A stretch of DNA of 64,000 bases from contig NZ_CP030239.1 in NCBI RefSeq assembly GCF_003285265.1, positions 1,302,001 to 1,366,000 of the forward strand, written 5' to 3'. Shown one piece after another: positions 48,616-59,265 of this stretch (position 1 is its first letter; every line of letters starts with the position of its first letter). Below the pieces are notes generated by a model, which did no database searches, had not been told where the DNA came from, and worked only from the letters and a program-made list of their open reading frames with translations. The translations under genes were made by a program, and so were the position numbers. The stretch is from Paracoccus mutanolyticus. GTDB lineage: Bacteria > Pseudomonadota > Alphaproteobacteria > Rhodobacterales > Rhodobacteraceae.

Positions 48616-49635
48616 ATGATGAACCCCTTCGATATCGGCACCCTGCGCCAGGCCATGGACACCCTGCGGTTCGAGGGGGCGAACGATCTGGTGCAGCGCA
48701 CCCTGTCCCAGCACGGGCTTGCGATGCCCCTGCCCGCCTCGGGCTCGCCCGCCGAGGCGCCGACAAGCGACGCGCTTGCGTCCGGGGCAAGCTTCACGGC
48801 CGACCGCTTTACCTGCACGGCGGGCACGCGCGACTACCTGACCTATGTGCCCGCGTCGGCGGCGCAGGGGACGCAGGGGCTAGTCCTGATGCTGCACGGC
48901 TGCACCCAGACCCACGCCGATTTCGCGCGCGGCACCGGCATGAATGCCCTGGCCGAGGAACACCGGCTGATCGTCGTCTATCCGCAGCAGGCGCGGGGCG
49001 ACAATGCCCAGTCCTGCTGGAACTGGTTCAGCCGGGGCGACCAGCGCCGTGGCCGGGGCGAGCCCGAGATCCTGGCCCAGCTTGCGGCCGAGGTGGCCCG
49101 CGCCCATGCCGTTCCAGGGGATCGCGTCTTTGTCGCGGGCCTGTCGGCCGGGGCGGCGATGGCGGTCATCCTGGGCCAGACCCATCCCGATGTCTTCGCC
49201 GCCGTGGGCGCCCACTCGGGCCTGCCCTTTGGTGCGGCCAAGGACGTGCCCTCGGCCTTTGCAGCGATGAACGGCACCGCGGCGCCCGAGGCGATGCCGG
49301 GCCATGATCCGGTCCCGACCCCGACCATCGTCTTTCACGGCAGCGCCGACCGCACCGTGCATCCGGCGAACGGGGACCGGATCGCCGCCGACGCGCTGGC
49401 CGCGGGGCCCGAACAGACTCTGTTCGACCGCACCGCCGGCAAGGCCGGTGCCCGCAGCTATGTGCGCGAAACCACCCGCACGCCCGAGGGCGACGCCCTG
49501 CTGGAACGCTGGGCGATCGACGGCCTGGGCCATGCCTGGTCGGGCGGGGACCCCGCCGGGTCCTATACCGACCCCCAGGGCCCCAAGGCCAGCGCCGAGA
49601 TGGTGCGGTTCTTCCTGGAACTGAAGGGCGCCTAG
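48616..49635 (+). CDS. PHB depolymerase-family esterase
   Basis: 339 residues of the alpha/beta hydrolase family of polyhydroxybutyrate depolymerases and feruloyl-esterase-like enzymes. Oxyanion region LVLMLHGCTQTHADFARGTG, nucleophile elbow FVAGLSAGAAMAVIL, acid region TIVFHGSADRTVHPAN and histidine IDGLGHAWSGGDPAG. No signal peptide is clear, so it may act inside the cell on PHB or related esters. Intact. The last 4 bp overlap the convergent glycosylase gene. Confidence 0.87.
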   Translation: MMNPFDIGTLRQAMDTLRFEGANDLVQRTLSQHGLAMPLPASGSPAEAPTSDALASGASFTADRFTCTAGTRDYLTYVPASAAQGTQGLVLMLHGCTQTHADFARGTGMNALAEEHRLIVVYPQQARGDNAQSCWNWFSRGDQRRGRGEPEILAQLAAEVARAHAVPGDRVFVAGLSAGAAMAVILGQTHPDVFAAVGAHSGLPFGAAKDVPSAFAAMNGTAAPEAMPGHDPVPTPTIVFHGSADRTVHPANGDRIAADALAAGPEQTLFDRTAGKAGARSYVRETTRTPEGDALLERWAIDGLGHAWSGGDPAGSYTDPQGPKASAEMVRFFLELKGA

Positions 49636-50216
49636 GGCCCGGCCCCGGCCCGTGGAAAGGGGCGGCTCAGCCCGGCGGCGCCGGCAAGCCCGAAGCGCCA
49701 GGGCAGGTCCTGGGCCTTGCTGATGCCGATGCGCGGCCCGGCCACCATCTCGGGCGTCACCTCGGCCAGGGTGATCGCCAGCGCGTCCCCATCGAAGGGC
49801 GCGCCGTCGTCTTGGGGCGTGATCCCCAGCGCCTGGGTCAGCCGCCCCGGACCGTTGCACAGCAAAGGGCTTTGGCGGCGCTGCCGCATCAGGTCCAGCC
49901 CCCGCTGCGGGGCCAGAGCCCGGATCAGCACCGCCTCGCCCGGGCGGGCCACGACGTTCAGGCACAGATGGATCCCGTAGGAGCGATAGACATAGGCACG
50001 CCCCGCCGGGCCGAACATCGACGCATTGCGCGGGGTCGGGCCGCGAAAGCTGTGGGATGCGGGGTCGTCCCGGGCGTAAGCCTCGGTCTCGATGATGATG
50101 CCGCCGGTGCCCCGGACATCGAGGCTGGCCCCGATCAGGCGCCGCGCCAGATCGACCGCGCCCAGCCCGGCGATCCGGTCGGCAAGGGATGGGTGGGTCA
50201 GCTGGGCCTCCGGCAT
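49632..50216 (-). CDS. DNA-3-methyladenine glycosylase (AAG/MPG family)
   Basis: A 194-residue base-excision repair enzyme. Family signatures: LARRLIGASLDVRGTGGIII, catalytic Glu in ETEAYARDDPASHSFRG, the sequence AYVYRSYGIHLCLNVVA and LLCNGPGRLTQALGIT. The start at MPEAQLTHPS is chosen, though an in-frame ATG lies a few codons upstream. Its 3' end overlaps the esterase gene on the other strand. Confidence 0.92.
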   Translation of the reverse strand: MPEAQLTHPSLADRIAGLGAVDLARRLIGASLDVRGTGGIIIETEAYARDDPASHSFRGPTPRNASMFGPAGRAYVYRSYGIHLCLNVVARPGEAVLIRALAPQRGLDLMRQRRQSPLLCNGPGRLTQALGITPQDDGAPFDGDALAITLAEVTPEMVAGPRIGISKAQDLPWRFGLAGAAGLSRPFPRAGAGP

Positions 50217-50359
50217 CGCATCAGGGTCATGCCCCCAAGATAGGCATGCCCACCGGGCCGCCAAGGGGGTGCCCCGCAAGCGATCCATGTTGATGGCCCA
50301 ATCCGGCTGCGGTAAGCATCGCGTAACGATAACAAACACCATGAGCGGCAGGAAACCCG

Positions 50360-50863
50360 ATGACGATCCCGCGTTCGACGTTGCGCATGGGCGCATCCCT
50401 TGCGGTTGCGCTGGCCCTGCTTGCGGGCTGCGGCCTTTCGCGCCGGCACAGCGAGCTTGAGTGCATGGAACGGGCCATGTATTTCGAGGCCAATCGGTCC
50501 AGCCGCGACGGGCTGATCGCCGTCGGCAGCGTGGTGATGAACCGGGTCGAATCCGGCCAGTATCCCCGCACGGTCTGCGGCGTCGTCGGGCAAAGGAACC
50601 AGTTCGCGCCGGGCATCATGACCCGGCGGATGGACAAGGCCCCGCCCCAGGTCCGCGAGGCGGCCCGCGCCGTCCTGCGCGGCGAACGCCATCCCATGAT
50701 CGGGAACGCGATGTTCTTTCACGCCGCCAGCCACAGGTTTTCCTATGACAACATGCACTATGTCCTGGTGGCGGGGGGCAACGCCTTTTACGAAAAGCGC
50801 AAGAGCCACCTGGTGACTCAGCCCGTCCCCCCGGCGCCGATCGAAGCGATGTTCGCGCGCTAG
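50360..50863 (+). CDS. Cell wall hydrolase, SleB-like lipoprotein
   Basis: 167 residues with a lipoprotein signal (SLAVALALLAGCGL) and the Hydrolase_2/SleB domain: ECMERAMYFEANRSSRDGLI with the catalytic Glu, AVGSVVMNRVESGQYP, CGVVGQRNQFAPG and IGNAMFFHAASHRF. Likely a lytic transglycosylase-type peptidoglycan enzyme on the periplasmic face. Intact; single gene. Confidence 0.87.
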   Translation: MTIPRSTLRMGASLAVALALLAGCGLSRRHSELECMERAMYFEANRSSRDGLIAVGSVVMNRVESGQYPRTVCGVVGQRNQFAPGIMTRRMDKAPPQVREAARAVLRGERHPMIGNAMFFHAASHRFSYDNMHYVLVAGGNAFYEKRKSHLVTQPVPPAPIEAMFAR

Positions 50864-50901
50864 GCGCGGGGTCCCCAGGACCCCGGCCCTTTCCCTTGCC
50901 C

Positions 50902-51555
50902 CTACAGGATCGACTGGCCGGTCGCGGCCCAGTCCTTGCTGAACTGCTCCAGCCCCTTGTCGGTCAGGACATGCTGGGCCAGCGCCTTGATGACCCCCGG
51001 CGGCACCGTCGCCACGTCGGCGCCAGCCAGGGCCGCCTCACGCACATGGTTCGGCGTGCGGATCGAGGCCGCCAGGATCTGCGTGTCGAAGCTGTAGTTG
51101 TCGAAGATGGTGCGGATGTCGTGGATCAGCTCCATCCCGTCCAGGTTGATGTCGTCGAGCCGCCCCACGAAGGGCGAGACATAGGTCGCCCCCGCCTTGG
51201 CCGCCAGCAGCGCCTGGTTGGCCGAAAAGCACAGGGTGACATTGGTGCGGATGCCCGCCTTGGCAAAGTGGCGGCAGGCCTTCAGCCCGTCCAGCGTCAG
51301 CGGCAGCTTGACCACGACATTCGGGGCGATGGCGGCCAGGTGCGTGCCCTCGGCGATCATGCCCTGGGCGTCCAGGGCCGCCACCTCGGCCGAGACGGGA
51401 CCTTCGACCAGGGCGCAGATCTCGGCGATGACCTCCTTGAAGTCGCGCCCGGACTTGGCGATCAGCGAGGGGTTGGTCGTCACCCCGTCCAGCAGGCCAT
51501 AGTCGTTCAACTCGCGGATGTCGGCGATGACGGCGGTATCGACAAAGAATTGCAT
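50902..51555 (-). CDS. Transaldolase / fructose-6-phosphate aldolase family enzyme
   Basis: 217 residues of the small transaldolase group (TalC/FSA-like). The opening [37 protein letters not shown], the Schiff-base Lys in [17 protein letters not shown] and [20 protein letters not shown] are kept. It moves dihydroxyacetone units between sugar phosphates, linking pentose phosphates to glycolysis. Last gene of the pentitol operon, 11 bp after the SDR gene. Whether it acts as transaldolase or as aldolase cannot be told from sequence alone. Confidence 0.92.
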   Translation of the reverse strand: MQFFVDTAVIADIRELNDYGLLDGVTTNPSLIAKSGRDFKEVIAEICALVEGPVSAEVAALDAQGMIAEGTHLAAIAPNVVVKLPLTLDGLKACRHFAKAGIRTNVTLCFSANQALLAAKAGATYVSPFVGRLDDINLDGMELIHDIRTIFDNYSFDTQILAASIRTPNHVREAALAGADVATVPPGVIKALAQHVLTDKGLEQFSKDWAATGQSIL

Positions 51556-51566
51556 GGGATTTCCTT

Positions 51567-52291
51567 TCAGACGGCCAGGAAGCCGCCGTCGACCGGCAGC
51601 ACCGCGCCGGTGATCATGCGGCTCTGGTCGGACAGCAGCAGGGCGATGCTTTCGGCGACCTCGTCGGCCTCGGCAAAGCGGTTCAGGGGGTGGCGCACCA
51701 TCATCGGCGCGCTCTTGGCGGGGTCCGACCAGGCCTCGGCGGCCAGTTCGGTCAGGGTGATGGTCGGGGCAACCGCGTTCACGCGGATGCCATGCGGGCC
51801 CAGTTCGCGGGCCATGACGCGGGTCGCGCCTTCGAGCCCCGCCTTGGAGGCGGCATAGCACAGATGGTCCTGAGAGCCGCGGTGCCCGGCGATCGAGGTG
51901 ATGTTGACGATGGCCCCGCCGCCGCCCGCCGCGACGCGCGCGCGGGCAAATGCCGGCAGGTCAGCAGGGCGGCGCGCAGGTTGATGCCCAGGACGGCCTC
52001 ATAGCCTGCCTCGGTCATGTCCAGGACGCTTTCCAGCGCGTTGATGCCGGCGCTGTTGATCAGGTAATCGGCCGGCCCCGCCTCGGCCATCGCGGCGCGG
52101 GTGGCGGCGGCATCGGCCAGATCGACCGGGATCGAGCGGCCGCCGATCTCGGCCCGCAGGCTGTCCAGGTCGGACCCGGTGCGCGACAGGGCCACGACCT
52201 CGGCGCCCTGGGCGGCCATCAGCCGGGCGCAGGCGCGGCCGATCCCCTTGCCCGCGCCGGTGATGATGACGGATTTTCCCGAAAACTGCAT
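51567..52291 (-). CDS. Short-chain dehydrogenase, L-xylulose reductase-like (frameshifted)
   Basis: About 241 residues of the SDR family. NAD(P) loop [34 protein letters not shown], the NSAG strand in [15 protein letters not shown], catalytic YAASKAG in the second frame, and the end [33 protein letters not shown]. This layout is close to dicarbonyl/L-xylulose reductases, which interconvert L-xylulose and xylitol. Frame break near 51945. It fits a route from L-arabinitol or L-xylulose to xylitol in this cluster. Confidence 0.85.
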
Positions 52292-52306
52292 GATGACCTC
52301 GTCAGG

Positions 52307-54317
52307 TTAAGCCAGAAGGATCTTGGCGCGCGCCACGATGGCCGCGGCGGTGATGCCGAATTGTTCGTAAAGCACCGGCGCCGGAGCCGAGGCGCCAAAG
52401 CCGCGCATCCCGATCACATCGGCGTCGCTGGCGACATAGCGCGTCCAGCCGAAGGTGGAGGCGGCCTCGATGGCGATGCGGGGCGCGTCGCCCAGGACCG
52501 CGCGGCGATAGTCGCGGGACTGCTCCTCGAACAGCTCCCAGCTGGGCATCGAGACGACCGCGGCGCGGATGCCCTGCCCGGCAAGTTCGGTCGCCGCCTC
52601 GACCGCCAGCGCGACCTCGGTTCCGGTGGCCAGCAGCGTCAGGTCGCGGGCCTGCGCGTCGCCATGGATGACATAGGCGCCGCGCGCCGACAGGTTCCTG
52701 TCGCCCGACAGGCGCAACTGCGGCACGTTCTGGCGCGACAGCGCCAGCAGCGAGGGCCGGTTGCGGCTGCGGAGCGCCAGTTCCCAGCACTCCTGCGTCT
52801 CGACGGCATCGGCGGGGCGATCACGTTCAGGTTCGGCATGGCGCGCAGGGACGCCAGATGCTCGGCCGGCTGGTGGGTCGGGCCGTCCTCTCCCAGGCCG
52901 ATGCTGTCGTGGGTCATCACATAGATCGTGCCCACCCCCATCAGCGCCGAAAGCCGGATCGCGTTGCGGGCGTAGTCGGAAAACACCAGGAAGGTTCCGC
53001 CATAGGGGATCAGCCCGCCGTGGCAGGACATGCCGTTCATCGCCGCGCACATGCCGAATTCGCGCACGCCCCAGGACACATAGCGCCCGTCGTAGCGGCC
53101 GGGCTGAAAGTCGCTGTCCACCGCCTTGACCCGCGTCAGGTTCGAGCCGGTCAGGTCGGCCGAGCCGCCGATCATCTCGGGCAGGGCGGCGGTCAGGCTG
53201 TCGAGCGCGATCTGGCTGGCCTTGCGCGTCGCGACGGCCTGGGGCGCGGCATAAAGGGCCGCGCGCGCCGAGGCCACGGCCTTGTCCAGCGCCTCGGGCA
53301 GGACGCCCGACATGCGCCGGGTGAATTCGGCCTGCGTCTCGGCATCGCGTACCGCCAGCCGGGCCTGCCAGGCGGCGCGTTCGGGCGCGCCGCGCCGGCC
53401 GGCCTCGCGCCAGCGTGCCAGCAGGTCGCCCGGGATGGCGAAATCGGCGTCGGGCAGACCCAGGGCGGTCCGGGCGGCGGCCCGCTCGGCCGGTCCCAGC
53501 GGCGCGCCATGCACGTCATGGGTGCCCGCCTTGGCCGGAGCGCCCAGGCCGATCACCGTCCTGAGCCGGATCAGCACGGGGCGGTCGGACCCTTTCGCGG
53601 CGGCGATGGCCGCGTCGATCCGGTCGACGCTGTGGCCGTCGCAGGCCAGCACCTGCCAGCCCGCCGCGACAAAGCGGCCGGTCACATCCTCGGTGAAGGC
53701 CTTGTCGGTCGGGCCGTCGATGGAAATGCCGTTGTCGTCGTAAAGCACCACCAGCCGGGACAGCTTCAGATGCCCGGCCAGCGAGATCGCCTCCTGGCTG
53801 ATCCCCTCCATCAGGCAGCCGTCGCCGGCAAAGACCCAGGTGCGGTGATCGACCAGATCGTCGCCGACCGCGCGTTCAGCGCCCGTTCCGCCATCGCCAG
53901 GCCCACCGCCATCGCCAGCCCCTGCCCCAGCGGGCCGGTCGTGACCTCGACCCCCTTGGCATGGCCGTATTCGGGATGGCCCGCCGTGACCGCGCCCCAT
54001 TGGCGGAAGTTGCGGATCTGGTCCAGCGTCATGTCGGCAAAGCCGGTCAGGTGCAGCAGGCTGTAAAGCAGCATCGAGCCATGGCCGTTCGACAGCACGA
54101 AACGGTCGCGGTCGGGCCAGTCGGGATCGGCGGCATCGAATTTCAGATGCCGCGTCCACAGCGCGGTCGCCGCCTCGGCCATGCCCATGGGCGCGCCGGG
54201 ATGGCCGGAGCGGGCCGCCTCGACCGCGTCCATCGACAGGGCGCGGATGCAGTTGGCCATCGCAAAGCTGTCGCCCCCCGCACGGGCAGCGGCCAGGGCG
54301 TCGGTCAGGTCTTTCAT
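52307..54317 (-). CDS. tkt: Transketolase (frameshifted)
   Basis: About 670 residues, thiamine-diphosphate enzyme of the pentose phosphate pathway. [20 protein letters not shown], the ThDP motif [20 protein letters not shown], the middle [20 protein letters not shown] and C-terminal [20 protein letters not shown] are all clear. Breaks near 53850 and 52815. A dedicated copy inside a pentitol operon suggests extra flux of pentose phosphates during growth on pentitols. Its start overlaps the FGGY kinase stop (ATGA). Confidence 0.94.
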
Positions 54318-55924
54318 GGGGAAACACGCTCCTCGGTGGACCGGCGGATCTCGCGCGCGGTCCGTTGCAGGGTCAGGAAGGCGGCATGGCGCGCGTCGTG
54401 CAGCGCCCGGGTGGCGGGGTCCGGGGTGCACCGCGTGGCGATGCGCGACATGGCGGGCATGGCGCGGCCCAGGTCGGGGAACAGCCCCGCCGCGACTGCG
54501 CCCAGCATGGCCGAGCCCAGCAGCACGGGTTCGGGCGACTGCGTCACCTCGACCGGCAGGCCGGTGGCGTCGGCCAGCAGCTGCCGGGTCAGGGGATGGG
54601 CCCCCGCCCCGCCGCTGACGGCGATGGTCTGGACCGGCGCGCCATGCCGCGCCTGCGTCTCGATGATCTGGCGCAGGCCGTAGCCCAGCCCGCAGATCCC
54701 CGCGACATAGAGCGCGACCAGCGCGTCCGGCTCGGTCTCCATCCCCAGGCCCATGATGACGGCGCGGGCATGGGGGTCGGCAAAGGGCGCGCGGTTGCCC
54801 AGGAATTCGGGCACGACATGCAGCTGGTCGGCCAGCCGCACCGCCTGGCTTGGCAAGGCCGCAAGCGCCAGCGCGCGGTCGGCCAGCCAGTGCGGCAGCG
54901 CCTTGCCCTGGGCCTCGGCCAGCGCGACCGCGCGGGCGGAGGCGGGGTGCATCCGCACCAGCTGGTCGATGGCGGCGCCGGCGGCGGACTGGCCGCCCTC
55001 GTTCAGCCACATGCCGGGCACCATGGCCGAGAAGTAGGGTCCCCAGACCCCTGGCACGAAGGCGGGGTCGCGCGTCGTGGTCATGGTGCAGGACGAGGTG
55101 CCGAAGACATAGCCCAGGCAATCGGTCGCTTCGCCCCCGGCGGCGACGGTGCCGACGCCACCGGCATGGGCGTCGATCAGCCCGGCGGCGACCGCCGTGC
55201 CGGGACGCAGGCCCATGGCCGCGGCCGCCTCGGGGGACAGGCCCCGGCCCAAGGCGGTCCCCGGGTCGACCACGCGGGCGCCGATCCGGGCAAAGCCGTC
55301 ATCGGCCAGATCGCCCAGCCCGATCTGGCGGAAATAGCTGCCGTCCCAGCGGCCTTCATGCGCCAGATAGGTCCATTTGCAGGTGACGGTGCAGGCGGAC
55401 CGCTCCAGCGCGCCGGTGGCCTTCCAGGTCAGGAAATCGGTCAGGTCCAGGAAATGCGCCGCCGTCCGATAGATCTCGGGCCGGTGCTCGCGCAGCCACA
55501 CCAGCTTCGGTGTCTGCATCTCGGGCGAGATGCGCCCCCCGACATAGGCCAGTACGGCGTGGCCCTGGGCGTTGATGCGCGCGGCCTGTTCGACCGCGCG
55601 GTGGTCCATCCAGACGATGATGTCGCGTTCGGGATGGGCCGGGTCGCCGACCGGCAGGCCCTGCCCCGAAGGCCCGATCACCGCCAGCGAACAGGTGGCG
55701 TCGAAGCCCATGCCCGCGACCTGGGCCGGGTCGATCCCGGCCTGCGCCACGCTGTCGCGGACGCTGTCGCAGACCGCCTGCCAGACCTGTGCGCTGCATT
55801 GCTCGGCGATGCCGCCGTCCTCGCGGTGCAGGGCGATGGGGCGCCTGGCGCTGGCCAGCAGCGCCCCTGTCCGGTCGAACACCCCGGCCCGGGCCGAGCC
55901 GGTGCCCACGTCGATGCCGATCAC
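54314..55924 (-). CDS. FGGY-family carbohydrate kinase, probably D-ribulokinase
   Basis: 536 residues of the FGGY kinase family. ATP/sugar motifs: [16 protein letters not shown] at the N-terminus, [33 protein letters not shown] and the C-terminal adenosine loop [20 protein letters not shown]. The style matches the ribulokinase/ribitol kinase group. It is directly downstream of the ribitol dehydrogenase-like gene, which supports D-ribulose as substrate. The read start is GTG at 55924; an ATG just upstream (about 55932) in another frame suggests one lost base there. Confidence 0.87.
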   Translation of the reverse strand: MIGIDVGTGSARAGVFDRTGALLASARRPIALHREDGGIAEQCSAQVWQAVCDSVRDSVAQAGIDPAQVAGMGFDATCSLAVIGPSGQGLPVGDPAHPERDIIVWMDHRAVEQAARINAQGHAVLAYVGGRISPEMQTPKLVWLREHRPEIYRTAAHFLDLTDFLTWKATGALERSACTVTCKWTYLAHEGRWDGSYFRQIGLGDLADDGFARIGARVVDPGTALGRGLSPEAAAAMGLRPGTAVAAGLIDAHAGGVGTVAAGGEATDCLGYVFGTSSCTMTTTRDPAFVPGVWGPYFSAMVPGMWLNEGGQSAAGAAIDQLVRMHPASARAVALAEAQGKALPHWLADRALALAALPSQAVRLADQLHVVPEFLGNRAPFADPHARAVIMGLGMETEPDALVALYVAGICGLGYGLRQIIETQARHGAPVQTIAVSGGAGAHPLTRQLLADATGLPVEVTQSPEPVLLGSAMLGAVAAGLFPDLGRAMPAMSRIATRCTPDPATRALHDARHAAFLTLQRTAREIRRSTEERVSP

Positions 55925-55962
55925 ACGCGGCCATGGCGGCTCGGCGGCTCGGCCCGTCGGTG

Positions 55963-56694
55963 TCAGCGCGGTCGAAGTTGGTCGGCAGGACCAGCATGTC
56001 GCGGATGGTCACCGTGCGCTTGCGCGTCAGCATGTAGACGACCGCATCGGCCACCTCGTCTTGCATCGATCAGGCTGCCCGATTCCTTGGCCTTGCGCAG
56101 GTTCTCCTCGGGCCAGTCGGCCAGCAGCGCCGTGACGACCGGCCCGGGCGAAACCTGCGCCACGCGCACGCCATGCTTGATCAACTGCCGGCGCATGCCC
56201 TGGACAAAGCTGGTGATCGCCCATTTCGACGCAGAATAAACCGGCTCCCATGGCACGGGGAAATGGCCAGCGACCGAACAGGTGACGATGATGTCGCCGC
56301 CGCCCTGTTCCGTCATGTGAGGGATGACGGCATGGACATTCTTCATCACCGCGTTGACGTTCAGGTTCAGCATCCGGTCGATGGCCTCGGGCGTCGTCTC
56401 CGTCAGGTCCCCGCCGATATAGGTGCCGGCGTTGCAATAGAGGATGTCGATGTGATCGACCTTTGCCAGGATCTCGGGGATCATGGCATTGCAGCTGTCG
56501 GTGTCCAGCAGGTTCGTGACCTGGGGAATGGCGCGGTCGCCCAGCCTGCCGGCCAGCTCGTCCAGCGCGGCTTCGTTCCAGTCCACCATGACGACGGTGG
56601 CGCCCTGGTCCAGCAGGGCCTCGGTCGTGGCCAAGCCGATCCCCGAGGCTGCGCCGGTGATGACCGCGACCTTGCCTTGCAGCGATTCAGACAT
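55963..56694 (-). CDS. rbtD: Ribitol 2-dehydrogenase-like SDR (frameshifted near end)
   Basis: About 243 residues. NAD loop AVITGAASGIGLATTEALLD, LYCNAGTYIGGDLTE, catalytic tyrosine in EPVYSASKWAITSFVQGMRR, then KHGVRVAQVSPGPVVTALLA and, in another frame, KRTVTIRDMLVLPTNFD. The AGTYIGG, WEPVYSASK and VTIRDMLVLP segments closely follow known ribitol 2-dehydrogenases, which oxidise ribitol to D-ribulose. The frame breaks near 56065 and the exact end is uncertain. Followed by a FGGY kinase, giving ribitol to D-ribulose to D-ribulose 5-phosphate. Confidence 0.85.
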   Translation of the reverse strand: MSESLQGKVAVITGAASGIGLATTEALLDQGATVVMVDWNEAALDELAGRLGDRAIPQVTNLLDTDSCNAMIPEILAKVDHIDILYCNAGTYIGGDLTETTPEAIDRMLNLNVNAVMKNVHAVIPHMTEQGGGDIIVTCSVAGHFPVPWEPVYSASKWAITSFVQGMRRQLIKHGVRVAQVSPGPVVTALLADWPEENLRKAKESGSLIDARRGGRCGRLHADAQAHGDHPRHAGPADQLRPR

Positions 56695-56726
56695 GTTCTT
56701 CTCCTGTGTGAATGTCTTGGGCGGGC

Positions 56727-57701
56727 TCAGCGCCATTCGCGCCCGATGTAGATGGCCAGCAGGATGATCGCGCCCTTGATGACGTCCTGCAGGTAGGGGT
56801 TGATGCCCATCAGGTTCAGACCGTTGTTCAGGATGCCCAGCAGCACCGCGCCGATCAGCGTCCCCAGGATCAGCCCGCGCCCGCCGGCGATGGCGGTGCC
56901 GCCCAGCACGACGGCGGCGATGGCGTCCAGTTCGAAGCCGACGCCGGCGTTCGGCTGTCCGCTCATCAGCCGGCCGGTCAGGACCAGGGCCGCCAGGGCC
57001 GAGGTCAGGCCGGAAATCGCATAGACCGCCAGCTTGACGCGCCGGGTCTTGACGCCCGACAGCCGCGCGGCCGTTTCGTTGCCGCCCAAGGCATAGACAT
57101 GGCGTCCGAACGGCGTGCGCTGCAGCAGCACCCAGGCCAGCGCATAGATCACCACCATGATGATGACGGGCACCGGAACGACGCCGACGCGCCCGACTCC
57201 GAACCAGGAAATCCAGCTGGGCAGGCCGCTGATCGGATAGCCGCCGGAATAGATCAGCCCCAGGCCGCGCGCCATGCCCATGGTCGCCAGCGTCACGATG
57301 ATCGCGGGCATCCGGCCCCAGGCGACCAGGAACCCGTTCGCCAGCCCGATGCCCAGCCCGATCAGCAGCCCTGCCCCCAGCGCCAGGGGTGCGGGCAGGC
57401 CGTTGTTGACCATCAGACCCGCGGCCAGCGTGCCGACTAGCGCCATGACCGCGCCGACCGACAGGTCGATGCCGCCGGTCAGGATCACGAAGGTCATGCC
57501 CACGGCCAGGATGCCCACGACCGACACCTGGCGCAGCACGTTCATGATGTTGCCCAGGCTGAAGAAGCTGTCGCTGGCCAGACCCATCAGGCACGACACC
57601 ACGATCAGCCCGATCAGCGGCAGCGCCAGCGGTGAATGCAGGAGCCCCCCGAACGAGAAGCCGGACTTGCCGGTCGCTGCGGTATTTGCGTCATGCGACA
57701 T
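56727..57701 (-). CDS. Sugar ABC transporter permease (RbsC type)
   Basis: A 324-residue membrane permease of the ribose/xylose (CUT2) ABC family, where one permease works as a dimer. Typical strings: [60 protein letters not shown] and [20 protein letters not shown]. Intact. Starts 11 bp inside the end of the ATPase gene. The substrate is inferred from the cluster to be a pentitol. Confidence 0.92.
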   Translation of the reverse strand: MSHDANTAATGKSGFSFGGLLHSPLALPLIGLIVVSCLMGLASDSFFSLGNIMNVLRQVSVVGILAVGMTFVILTGGIDLSVGAVMALVGTLAAGLMVNNGLPAPLALGAGLLIGLGIGLANGFLVAWGRMPAIIVTLATMGMARGLGLIYSGGYPISGLPSWISWFGVGRVGVVPVPVIIMVVIYALAWVLLQRTPFGRHVYALGGNETAARLSGVKTRRVKLAVYAISGLTSALAALVLTGRLMSGQPNAGVGFELDAIAAVVLGGTAIAGGRGLILGTLIGAVLLGILNNGLNLMGINPYLQDVIKGAIILLAIYIGREWR

Positions 57702-59195
57702 GTTCAACCCTTCCCGTGGTTGCATAGGTCATGATGGTTTCGGAATTGATCGCCTCGCCCTCGACGGTCGCGACGATCCCGCCCGAACGGAACACGCAGA
57801 CCCGGTCGGACATGCCGATCACCTCGGGCAGTTCCGACGAGATCATGATGATCGCTGCCCCCGCCTCGGTCAAGGCGCGGATCAGGGCATAGATCTCGGC
57901 CTTGGCGCCGACGTCGATGCCGCGCGTCGGCTCGTCGAAGATCAGCACCTGCATGTCGTGGTTCAGCCAGCGCGCGATGACGACCTTCTGCTGGTTGCCG
58001 CCCGACAGCGTGTCGACGCGGGCCTGCGGGCCCTGCGCCTTGACCCGCACCTGGGCCATCGCGTTCGCGCGTCGCGGCCAGTTCCTTCTTCAGGTCGATG
58101 AACCAGTGGCCCTTGGCATATTTGCCGTAATTGTTCAGCGAGATGTTCTGCAGGATCGAAAAGCTGGTGATCAGCCCCTGTTCCTTGCGGCTTTCGGGCA
58201 GCAGGCCGATGCCATGCGCCAGCCCCTCGTCGGGCCCCGAGAAGCGTTTCTCGACCCCGTCCACCCTGACCTTGCAGCGCGTGGCGGGGCCGGCGCCCAG
58301 ATGGCCAGCACGGTTTCGGTCCGGCCCGACCCGACCAGCCCGGCAAAGCCCAGGATCTCGCCCTTGCGCAGGGCGAAGCTGACGACACGAGGACCGCCCC
58401 GCGTCAGCTGAACCTCCTCGACCTCGACCACGACGGGCGCGGCGGGGTTCAGGGCGGGCTTCGGCGGAAAATTCGCTTCGATGCGGCGGCCGACCATCAT
58501 CTCGACCAGCCGGTCGTTGTCGACCTCGCTGACCGCGCAGGAGGCGACGAACTGGCCGTCGCGCAGCACGGTGATGCGGTCGCGATCTCGAAGATCTCTT
58601 CCAGGTGGTGCGAGATGAAGACGATGGCCACGCCCTGCTTGCGCAAGTCGCGGATCATCTTGAACAGGTGCTCGACCTCCGACGGGGTCAGGGTCGCGGT
58701 CGGCTCGTCCATGATCAGGATGCGCGCCTGAAGCGACAGCGCCTTGGCGATCTCGACCATCTGCTGCTCGGCGACCGAAAGCCGGTTCACCGGCACGTCC
58801 AGCGCCACGTCGACCCCCAGCTGGCGCATGATCCCGGCCGCGCGCACGCGCATCGCCTTGCGGTCCAGAAGGCCCAGCCGGGTCCGCATCTCGCGCGCAA
58901 GGAACATGTTCTCGACCGCGTTCAGGTGCGGGATCAGGCTGAATTCCTGGAACACGATGCCGACGCCCGCGGCGATCGCCTGGTCGTAGTCGGCGAACTG
59001 GCGCTCGGTCCCGTCGATGCGGATCGTGCCGGCACTGGGCTGGATGATGCCGCACAGGATCTTCATCAGCGTGGACTTGCCGGCGCCGTTCTCGCCCATC
59101 AGGGCGTGAACCTCGCCCGCGCGGACTTCCAGATCGACGCCGTGCAGCGCCTCGATCTTGCCGAAGCTCTTTCTGATTCCGTTCAGTTCCAGCAT
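57691..59195 (-). CDS. Sugar ABC transporter ATP-binding protein (RbsA type), several frameshifts
   Basis: About 500 residues with two fused ATPase domains, as in CUT2 importers. Domain 1: Walker [18 protein letters not shown], signature [15 protein letters not shown], Walker [16 protein letters not shown]. Domain 2: [17 protein letters not shown], signature [37 protein letters not shown]. Frame breaks near 58580, 58290 and 58060 at least. All ATPase motifs are recovered, so the breaks look like sequence errors. It lies between the binding-protein and permease genes. Confidence 0.92.
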
Positions 59196-59224
59196 CGCGC
59201 CCCCTTCCTGAACCTCGCCAATCC

Positions 59225-59248
59225 CGCCCCGGCGCAAAGGCCGGGGCG
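59225..59248 (-). other. Intercistronic hairpin between binding protein and ATPase genes
   Basis: CGCCCCGGC, loop GCAAAG, GCCGGGGCG form a perfect 9-bp GC-rich stem just after the binding-protein stop. No T-run follows. Such hairpins often protect the upstream message or partly stop transcription, so that binding protein is made in excess over ATPase and permease. The function here is inferred. Confidence 0.5.
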
Positions 59249-59265
59249 AGTCCGGGGAGGAACCG

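Noticed and set aside
48188-49635. Toxin-antitoxin pair (RHH protein plus partner)
   Set aside because: The following gene is an esterase with catalytic Ser, Asp and His motifs, not a small toxin, and the RHH protein is longer than usual antitoxins.
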